Assembly (NCBI GenBank): GCA_029983495.1
Contig: JASBZJ010000030.1
Span: forward strand, 1-12,614
Reading direction: 5' to 3'
From: Porphyromonas sp.
Lineage (GTDB): Bacteria; Bacteroidota; Bacteroidia; Bacteroidales; Porphyromonadaceae
Length of the DNA stretch: 12,614 nucleotides
A program made the translations under genes and the position numbers. Below the pieces are notes generated by a model. The model did no database searches. It worked only from the letters and a program-made list of their open reading frames with translations, and was not told the origin of the DNA. Positions 7,590 through 12,614 of this stretch are shown piece after piece (the first letter of the stretch is position 1; the number at the start of each line of letters is the position of its first letter).

Positions 7590-7811
7590 ATGTATTGGAC
7601 ATTAGAACTTGCATCGAAGCTTGACGATGCTCCATGGCCTGCAACAAAAGACGAACTCATTGACTATGCACAACGCTCGGGTGCTCCTCTTGAACTTGTT
7701 GAAATTTTGCAGGAGATTGAAGACGAGGGGGAAGTATTCGACTCGATTGAAGATATTTGGCCTGACTACCCAAGAAACGAAGACTTCTTTTTTGACGAGG
7801 AAGAGTATTAG
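7590..7811 (+). CDS. DUF2795-type small acidic protein
   Basis: This is a complete 73-residue, strongly acidic protein with no signal peptide or membrane segment. It begins MYWTLELASKLDDAPWPATK, has a helix-rich middle (ELIDYAQRSGAPLELVEIL) and ends in an acidic, aromatic tail (IWPDYP, then FFFDEEEY). From memory of the family, this matches a short DUF2795-type protein conserved in Bacteroidales; I have not been able to check this by search. Its function is not established. The ATG at 7590 is the only sensible start; no Shine-Dalgarno sequence is visible, which is normal in Bacteroidota. It has its own terminator 36 bases after the stop and a potentially structured 5' leader. It is convergent with pnp. 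Confidence 0.88.
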   Translation: MYWTLELASKLDDAPWPATKDELIDYAQRSGAPLELVEILQEIEDEGEVFDSIEDIWPDYPRNEDFFFDEEEY

Positions 7812-7847
7812 TTTGGGTGTTTAACCATCATCTTGATAGGTAATAAT

Positions 7848-7884
7848 GAGGCATTTCCCAATCTATTAGGGAGTGCCTCTTTTT
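7848..7884 (+). terminator. Rho-independent terminator of the DUF2795 gene
   Basis: GAGGCA (7848-7853) pairs with TGCCTC (7874-7879). Inside, TCCC (7856-7859) pairs with GGGA (7869-7872). Five T follow at 7880-7884. Confidence 0.88.
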
Positions 7885-7932
7885 GTTGAGTTATTTTTCA
7901 AAGGTCTCAATAATGCTACTTTTTACAGGGTT

Positions 7933-7982
7933 AAAAAAAATCCTAGGATGGATTACCTTTTAGAGATAACATCCTAGGATTT
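7933..7982 (-). terminator. Rho-independent terminator of pnp
   Basis: AAATCCTAGGATG (7938-7950) and CATCCTAGGATTT (7970-7982) form perfect 13-bp arms around a 19-base loop. Read on the minus strand, the hairpin ends in a run of eight T (complement of A 7933-7940), 46 bases past the pnp stop. Each arm itself contains the palindrome TCCTAGGA. Confidence 0.9.
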
Positions 7983-8028
7983 GCTTTTAGTAGAATAATG
8001 GTACAGACCTCAGTCCTTACATTATAAT

Positions 8029-10260
8029 TTACTCTTGTTCATTACTTGAATTCGAGTGATGATGACGAGGCTTGTGGTTTTCGTCGCTATTGTTACGCTC
8101 TCTTCTTGGTGGACGAGGGCGACGTTCGGGTTCTACGTAACCTTCGGGCTTGGGTAAAAGTACTTTGTGCGATAACCTAAATTTGCCCGTTTTAGGATCA
8201 ATTTCGAGTAGTTTTACGCGTATTTTGTCGCCTTCCTTAATCCCTGTTTCCTCAATGTTTTCGAAGCGTTTCCAGTCAATTTCGCTAATATGGAGCAACC
8301 CTTCCTTACCTGGTAGGAATTCAACAAAACACCCATAGGGCATTACCGATGTAACCTTAGCTTCGTATATTTCGCCTACTTCGGGTAGTGCCACAATTTG
8401 GTTTATCATTTCGCGAGCTTTTTCAAGCGAGGTCTTATCGGCACTAGCGATCTGTACGTGTCCTAAACCATCTTCAAGTTCCTCAATCGTTACAACAGCA
8501 CCGCTCTTTTCTTGTATTCCTTGAATAATTTTCCCTCCTGGGCCAATAATTGCTCCAATCATATCCTTAGGAACTGTAAATTCCACAAGTCGAGGAACAT
8601 TTTCCTTATAATCGGCACGTGGCTGTGGCATAGCTTCTTGTATTTTGTCAAGTATATGCATGCGCCCTGCCTTTGCTTGGTTTAGTGCATTTTCAAGAAT
8701 TTCGTAACTCAGGCCATCCACTTTAATATCCATCTGCGTTGCAGTAATACCATCGCGAGTTCCCGTTACCTTAAAGTCCATATCCCCAAGGTGGTCTTCA
8801 TCTCCCAATATATCGCTAAGTATGGCATAATTGGTTCCCTTATTTTCGCTAATAAGCCCCATCGCAATACCACTTACGGGCTTTTTGATGGGAACACCAG
8901 CATCCATAAGGGCTAAGGTGCCTGCGCATACTGTAGCCATTGACGATGAACCATTACTTTCGAGGATTTCGCTAACAAGGCGAACCACATAAGGGTAGTT
9001 ATCGGGCAACATATCCTTTAGTGCACGGAACGCTAAATTGCCGTGCCCAATTTCGCGTCGACCGATTCCACGTATTGGTTTGGCTTCTCCTGTAGAGTAG
9101 GGAGGGAAGTTGTAGTGAAGTAAAAATTTTGCCTTCGATTTGAGCAGTACGTCATCGATGAGTTTTTCATCATCTTTAGTTCCTAACGTACATGTTGAAA
9201 GCGATTGTGTTTCGCCTCGAGTAAAAATTGCCGAACCATGAGGTATGGGTAGGCAGTCTGTTTCAATCCAAATTGGGCGAATTTCATCAGTTTTACGACC
9301 GTCGAGGCGTTTTCCTTCATCAAGAATAGCTCGGCGCATAGCTTCTTTTTCCACGTCGTGGTAGTAACGATTAATCATTACTTCCTTTTCCTCGAGTTCT
9401 TCTTCGGTAAATTGCGCTTTAAACTCTTCTACAATGTTCTCAAAGGCGTCGCTACGCTCTTGCTTTGAGGTACCACTTACGGCTATGCTATAGGCTTTAT
9501 TATAACACTCATCGTGTACGCGTTGGCGCAATTCATCGTCATTTACTTCGTGGCTGTAAGCCCGTTTTTCGGTTTTCCCTACTTCTTGGCTGAGTTCTAA
9601 TTGTGCTTGGCACTGAACTTTTATTGCTTCATGAGCGAATTTTATTGCCTCGAGCATATCATTTTCGCTCACTTCTTTCATTTCGCCCTCAACCATCATA
9701 ATGTTATCCATAGTGGCAGCCACCATCAGGTCGATATCAGCGAATTGCATTTCTTCGAATGTGGGGTTTATTTTAAACTCACCATTAATGCGTACTACAC
9801 GTACCTCACTAATAGGTTCTTCGAAAGGAATATCACTTACCGCAAGAGCCGCAGATGCGGCTAAACCAGCAAGTGCATCGGGTTGATCTACACCATCGGC
9901 GGAGAATAGGGTTACATAAACAAATACTTCAGCGTGGAAGTCGCTAGGGAAAAGTGGGCGAAGCGCACGATCCACAAGGCGAGCAACTAGTATTTCGTTA
10001 TCGCCAGGGCGACCTTCTCTTCGGGTAAACCCACCAGGGAAACGCCCCGAAGCTGAGTATTTTTCGCGATAATCCACTTGAAGTGGCATAAAATCGACAT
10101 CGGGTGCAGCATCTTTTGCTGCAGTGACAACAGCCAAAAGCACCGTGTTACCCATTGTAACCATTACGGCTCCGTCGGCCTGCTTGGCCAATTTCCCCGT
10201 CTCAATCTTGATGCTTCTTCCGTCACCAAGATCAATTGTCTTCGATACGGGTTTTAACAT
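8029..10260 (-). CDS. pnp: Polynucleotide phosphorylase
   Basis: This 743-residue phosphorolytic 3'-5' exoribonuclease degrades RNA, releasing nucleoside diphosphates, and can act as a polymerase. It works as a trimer in the cytoplasm. In order it shows a first RNase PH-like core (about 10-145, with [12 protein letters not shown] and [11 protein letters not shown]), a helical linker domain (about 240-310), and a second, catalytic RNase PH core starting at [13 protein letters not shown] (near 316). The active-site segment [12 protein letters not shown] places D489, D495 and K497 at the positions of E. coli D486, D492 and K494. A KH domain carries GPGGK at 573-577, and an S1 domain spans about 620-700 ([19 protein letters not shown]). 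The C-terminal tail of about 35 residues is first Arg/Pro-rich, then His/Asn/Ser-rich. Length is normal for Bacteroidota. The start ATG at 10260 follows an AGAAGG-like ribosome site. It is monocistronic. Confidence 0.98.
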   Translation of the reverse strand: MLKPVSKTIDLGDGRSIKIETGKLAKQADGAVMVTMGNTVLLAVVTAAKDAAPDVDFMPLQVDYREKYSASGRFPGGFTRREGRPGDNEILVARLVDRALRPLFPSDFHAEVFVYVTLFSADGVDQPDALAGLAASAALAVSDIPFEEPISEVRVVRINGEFKINPTFEEMQFADIDLMVAATMDNIMMVEGEMKEVSENDMLEAIKFAHEAIKVQCQAQLELSQEVGKTEKRAYSHEVNDDELRQRVHDECYNKAYSIAVSGTSKQERSDAFENIVEEFKAQFTEEELEEKEVMINRYYHDVEKEAMRRAILDEGKRLDGRKTDEIRPIWIETDCLPIPHGSAIFTRGETQSLSTCTLGTKDDEKLIDDVLLKSKAKFLLHYNFPPYSTGEAKPIRGIGRREIGHGNLAFRALKDMLPDNYPYVVRLVSEILESNGSSSMATVCAGTLALMDAGVPIKKPVSGIAMGLISENKGTNYAILSDILGDEDHLGDMDFKVTGTRDGITATQMDIKVDGLSYEILENALNQAKAGRMHILDKIQEAMPQPRADYKENVPRLVEFTVPKDMIGAIIGPGGKIIQGIQEKSGAVVTIEELEDGLGHVQIASADKTSLEKAREMINQIVALPEVGEIYEAKVTSVMPYGCFVEFLPGKEGLLHISEIDWKRFENIEETGIKEGDKIRVKLLEIDPKTGKFRLSHKVLLPKPEGYVEPERRPRPPRRERNNSDENHKPRHHHSNSSNEQE

Positions 10261-10288
10261 ACTATTTTCCTTCTAATTTTCTTACCTA

Positions 10289-10296
10289 CAAAGGTA
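10289..10296 (-). promoter_or_regulatory. pnp: Candidate -7 element of pnp
   Basis: On the minus strand TACCTTTG fits TAnnTTTG exactly and would start transcription near 10282, about 22 bases before the ATG. No TTTG is found at -33. The surrounding TGCTACCTTTGTAG is identical to the sequence at the ATPase gene promoter. Confidence 0.5.
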
Positions 10297-10479
10297 GCAA
10301 CAAAATTATTAACTGTATGGCTTTTACCATGCTACAATTGTATTAGCTTTGCATCGCAAAATAGCATTTGCTGTAGAACCGTTGTGGTTAGTTGTATTGC
10401 ACACAGTATGTAAGCCCTTTATTTTCCTATTCAAACTAACTATATTAAACTATAAAGCAGATAATTACTCTCATTGTTA

Positions 10480-10538
10480 GTAAACGCAGTAAGTAACAGT
10501 TCGTAGTTTTGTTTTGGCTTATTGTTGTTTGCGTTTAC
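10480..10538 (+). promoter_or_regulatory. Candidate LRR-gene promoter flanked by inverted repeats
   Basis: TAGTTTTG at 10504-10511 fits TAnnTTTG and would start transcription near 10518, about 52 bases before the ATG. No -33 TTTG is present at the standard spacing. It is bracketed by perfect 9-bp inverted repeats GTAAACGCA (10480-10488) and TGCGTTTAC (10530-10538). A second -7 match, TAGCTTTG at 10344-10351, lies about 220 bases upstream of the ATG. The rest of the 309-base divergent gap shows nothing else I can name. Confidence 0.35.
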
Positions 10539-10569
10539 CTAACCCTTAAGTAACCCAATTTATTTATCA

Positions 10570-12333
10570 ATGACAAAAAAACATTACTCGTTACTGACCT
10601 TACTGTTGTTATTGCCACTTATGGCAAAGGTGTCGTTTGCCCAAGCCCAAATGCTTCCTGTAGCGGAACATAAACCCATAAAGGCAAACCTTTCAGCTAA
10701 TAAGTTGCCCAACATTATCCTAACTTTTGACGAAAAGAAAAAAACAGTTCGTATTGGAACAGGCGGAGTGAAAGGAACATCGTTTGATATTGATTATGGC
10801 GATGGTGTATTAAATCATTTCGAAGGAGCCAAAAATATTGATTTTTCGCCAAAGGGGGATGTGAAAATTTATGGCAACGATATTGTTGTTCTTCAGGTTA
10901 TTGAGCAAGGTCTTAAAGCTGTTACCTTTAATAGTAACCCTAAGCTAAGTAAACTTATATTACAAGGGAATAAACTTGAGCAAATCGATTTATCGAAGTT
11001 ACCTTTACTTACAGGGCTATACCTCGAAAAAAATAGTATTAAAGGGGAACTTAACCTTTCAGCTCAGACTAATCTTAATGTGTTATCGCTTTACCAGAAT
11101 AAGTTTTCGGGTAAGTTAGATCTAACACGCTTCACCTCGTTAACCAAGGTTATTATCGATGGGAACCAGTTTTCTGAACTACTGCTTCCAGCTACTGATA
11201 AACTTACCGAAATAGACTGTGGAGATAATAATTTAACTGCGTTAAATGTATCGGGCTTAGTAAACCTAACTGACTTATCGTGCGATGCAAATAAACTTAC
11301 TGTACTCGATTTGAGCCATAACCCCAACTTAGAAAAGTTGTACTGCCCCGAAAATCTACTTACACAAATAAACCTCGAAAATAACCCGAAGCTGAAAACT
11401 CTCACAGTATTCAGTAATAAGCTCGATTGTATAACCCTTACAAATAACCCTTTAATTGAGGCTCTTTACTTGCAGGGAAATAATTTGTCAAGCATCGACC
11501 TTTCAAAAAACACGAATATCCGTTGGATGAATCTTTCCGCAAATAAGCTCAAGAATGTTGCTTTAGAGGCATTAAAGCAGCTTACGCTTTTGAATATAGC
11601 CCAAAACAAACTTTCTGCCATTGATTTAAGTAGCAACTTAGCAATTCAAACACTCGATGTTTCGAATAATGAACTTAATGAGCTAACATTAGCAAAGCTC
11701 GGTAACCTTGTTTGGCTAAAGTGTGGAAACAATGATTTAGAGGAACTCGATATACAACAGAATACTTACTTATCGTGGCTCGAATGCGAAAATAATAAAC
11801 TAAAGCAACTTGAACTTAACACGCAAAAAAACTTACAAAAACTTATTGCAAATAATAATGAACTTGTTGCAATTTGTCTTGTAAATAAAGCAAATTTACA
11901 AGGTGTTCAATTGGCCAATAATAAACTTACTACCGCAATACTTACTAAGCTTGTTGCCGATTTACCCGATGTTAATACCATTGAGATACACGATAATAAC
12001 CGTGAATTGGCAAAGCTATTGGATGTTAGTATGAACCCTGGTACTAAGGAACTTGATATTACCCCTGCGACTAAGAAAGGTTGGATGGTGAAAAATAAAA
12101 CAGCAGTTGCCTTTATTGAACCAAGTAATGGAAATGCTTTTTATGTTTCTAAGCAAAAATTGCTACTTATACCCGAAGGGAATAAGCATGTTACGGTTTA
12201 TTCACTTGCAGGAAGTATTGTTTATGAACAAGTAGTGCAGAGCTGTAGTGTGGATTTATCGCAGCTTGCTGAAGGCCATTATGTTGCTATTGTAAAATAT
12301 AGCAATGGTAATATCGAGAGAATTCTTTTTTAA
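10570..12333 (+). CDS. Secreted leucine-rich-repeat protein with T9SS-type C-terminal domain
   Basis: The protein has 587 residues. A Sec signal peptide is clear: basic MTKKHY, hydrophobic LLTLLLLLPLM, and a cleavage site after SFA (residue 24). A beta-rich segment with IDYGDG (about 75-80) and VKIYGNDI follows, as seen at the front of many Bacteroidota LRR surface proteins. About seventeen leucine-rich repeats of 20-22 residues fill residues 115-476; a typical unit is LxxLxxxxNKLTxLDLSxNP, with some Cys-containing units such as LTEIDCGDNNL and LSWLECENNKL. The last 70 residues (from about 517) have the layout of a type IX secretion type A sorting domain: VTVYSLAGSIVYEQ, VDLSQLAEGHYVAIV, then a basic residue near the end (NIERILF). 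This predicts export across the outer membrane and attachment at the surface or release. Ligand and role are unknown. LRR copies are divergent, not recent duplicates. It is transcribed alone. Confidence 0.88.
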   Translation: MTKKHYSLLTLLLLLPLMAKVSFAQAQMLPVAEHKPIKANLSANKLPNIILTFDEKKKTVRIGTGGVKGTSFDIDYGDGVLNHFEGAKNIDFSPKGDVKIYGNDIVVLQVIEQGLKAVTFNSNPKLSKLILQGNKLEQIDLSKLPLLTGLYLEKNSIKGELNLSAQTNLNVLSLYQNKFSGKLDLTRFTSLTKVIIDGNQFSELLLPATDKLTEIDCGDNNLTALNVSGLVNLTDLSCDANKLTVLDLSHNPNLEKLYCPENLLTQINLENNPKLKTLTVFSNKLDCITLTNNPLIEALYLQGNNLSSIDLSKNTNIRWMNLSANKLKNVALEALKQLTLLNIAQNKLSAIDLSSNLAIQTLDVSNNELNELTLAKLGNLVWLKCGNNDLEELDIQQNTYLSWLECENNKLKQLELNTQKNLQKLIANNNELVAICLVNKANLQGVQLANNKLTTAILTKLVADLPDVNTIEIHDNNRELAKLLDVSMNPGTKELDITPATKKGWMVKNKTAVAFIEPSNGNAFYVSKQKLLLIPEGNKHVTVYSLAGSIVYEQVVQSCSVDLSQLAEGHYVAIVKYSNGNIERILF

Positions 12334-12346
12334 TTGAACCTTTTGC

Positions 12347-12358
12347 CGGAAGCTTCCG
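12347..12358. repeat. 12-bp perfect palindrome after the LRR gene
   Basis: CGGAAGCTTCCG is a perfect 12-bp palindrome beginning 14 bases after the LRR stop codon. It could be a protein site or a minor hairpin with no loop. Its role is unknown. Confidence 0.4.
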
Positions 12359-12372
12359 TTTGATTAGTGGAT

Positions 12373-12430
12373 GGTACGTAAATGTTGTCTTTAATGCTAA
12401 AGAAACTTTACGTACCCTCTATTGTTATTT
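12373..12430 (+). terminator. Long hairpin, probable terminator of the LRR gene
   Basis: GGTACGTAAA (12373-12382) pairs with TTTACGTACC (12407-12416). The pairing continues with GTT/AAC (12384-12386 and 12404-12406) and TCTTTA/TAAAGA (12388-12393 and 12398-12403) around an ATGC loop. The stem is 19 bp with two single-base bulges. The following sequence is T-rich but not a clean run, so termination is likely rather than certain. Confidence 0.65.
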
Positions 12431-12557
12431 GTATTTGCTTATCCTAGTTGTGCTTACGCATGTGTGGATTGTTGCACCTAATGTTTCTGTTTTTTACTGC
12501 TGAGTGAAAAACGAAGCCTTAAGAAAAAAGCAAACTACCTACTATAGTTTTTTTTGT

Positions 12558-12565
12558 TACGTTTG
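12558..12565 (+). promoter_or_regulatory. Candidate -7 element for the gene at the right edge
   Basis: TACGTTTG fits TAnnTTTG. Transcription would start near 12572, about 28 bases before the ATG at 12600. No TTTG is seen at -33. The rest of 12417-12557 shows no gene. Confidence 0.45.
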
Positions 12566-12599
12566 TACCGAACTTAAATACGGAGGTAGATTGTAGAGA

Positions 12600-12614
12600 A
12601 TGAAAACTATAATT
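12600..12614 (+). CDS. Start of a gene cut by the window edge
   Basis: ATG at 12600 begins MKTII, which resembles the opening of a signal peptide or membrane protein. It is preceded by GGAGG (12582-12586), 13 bases upstream, and by a candidate promoter. Only five codons are visible, so nothing can be said about function, and the start itself is an inference from context. Confidence 0.45.

Noticed and set aside
12382-12447. 21-codon ORF with a hydrophobic end
   Set aside because: It starts inside the stem of the LRR-gene terminator hairpin, so it is most likely a by-product of that structure.
1-12614. CRISPR array, insertion sequence, integrase, rRNA or tRNA genes
   Set aside because: I saw no regularly spaced direct repeats, transposase or integrase sequence, terminal repeats with target duplications, or RNA gene cores.

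Overview
This window looks like chromosomal DNA from a Bacteroidales-type member of the Bacteroidota. The reasons are: several upstream regions carry the Bacteroidota sigma factor -7 motif TAnnTTTG (one with a well-spaced TTTG at -33); Shine-Dalgarno sequences are mostly weak; there is a single-chain pyruvate:ferredoxin oxidoreductase; a short acidic DUF2795 protein of the type found in Bacteroidales; and a leucine-rich-repeat protein ending in what looks like a type IX secretion sorting domain. Genus and species cannot be read from the sequence.

Layout. Bases 1-445 hold an unrecognised 112-residue ORF and a G7/C8 hairpin terminator. Bases 462-1914, minus strand, hold a compact pair: a small candidate membrane-protein ORF (not predicted by length-based ORF calling), then four bases later a WG-repeat-like protein whose 3' end looks frameshifted. 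A well-formed Bacteroidota promoter (2011-2041) drives a divergent AAA_14/DUF4143-type ATPase (2069-3250) with an altered Walker B motif. The large nifJ gene (3425-7015) follows, closed by a strong terminator. The 574-base gap after nifJ contains that terminator, a candidate promoter and a potentially structured leader for the small DUF2795 gene (7590-7811). That gene and pnp (10260 to 8029, minus) are convergent, and each has its own terminator. pnp is divergent from an LRR/T9SS cell-surface protein gene (10570-12333). The window ends with the first five codons of another gene.

How the genes relate. nifJ (anaerobic pyruvate oxidation) and pnp (RNA decay) are housekeeping genes in separate transcription units. 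The ATPase, the WG pair and the LRR protein are accessory-type genes. No mobile element, CRISPR array, tRNA or rRNA is visible, and nothing in the window is unmistakably a new multi-gene system. The best candidates for unexplained biology are the small-membrane-ORF/WG pair with its G8 tract, the ATPase with the glutamate-to-glutamine Walker B change, and the nested inverted repeats in the DUF2795 leader.
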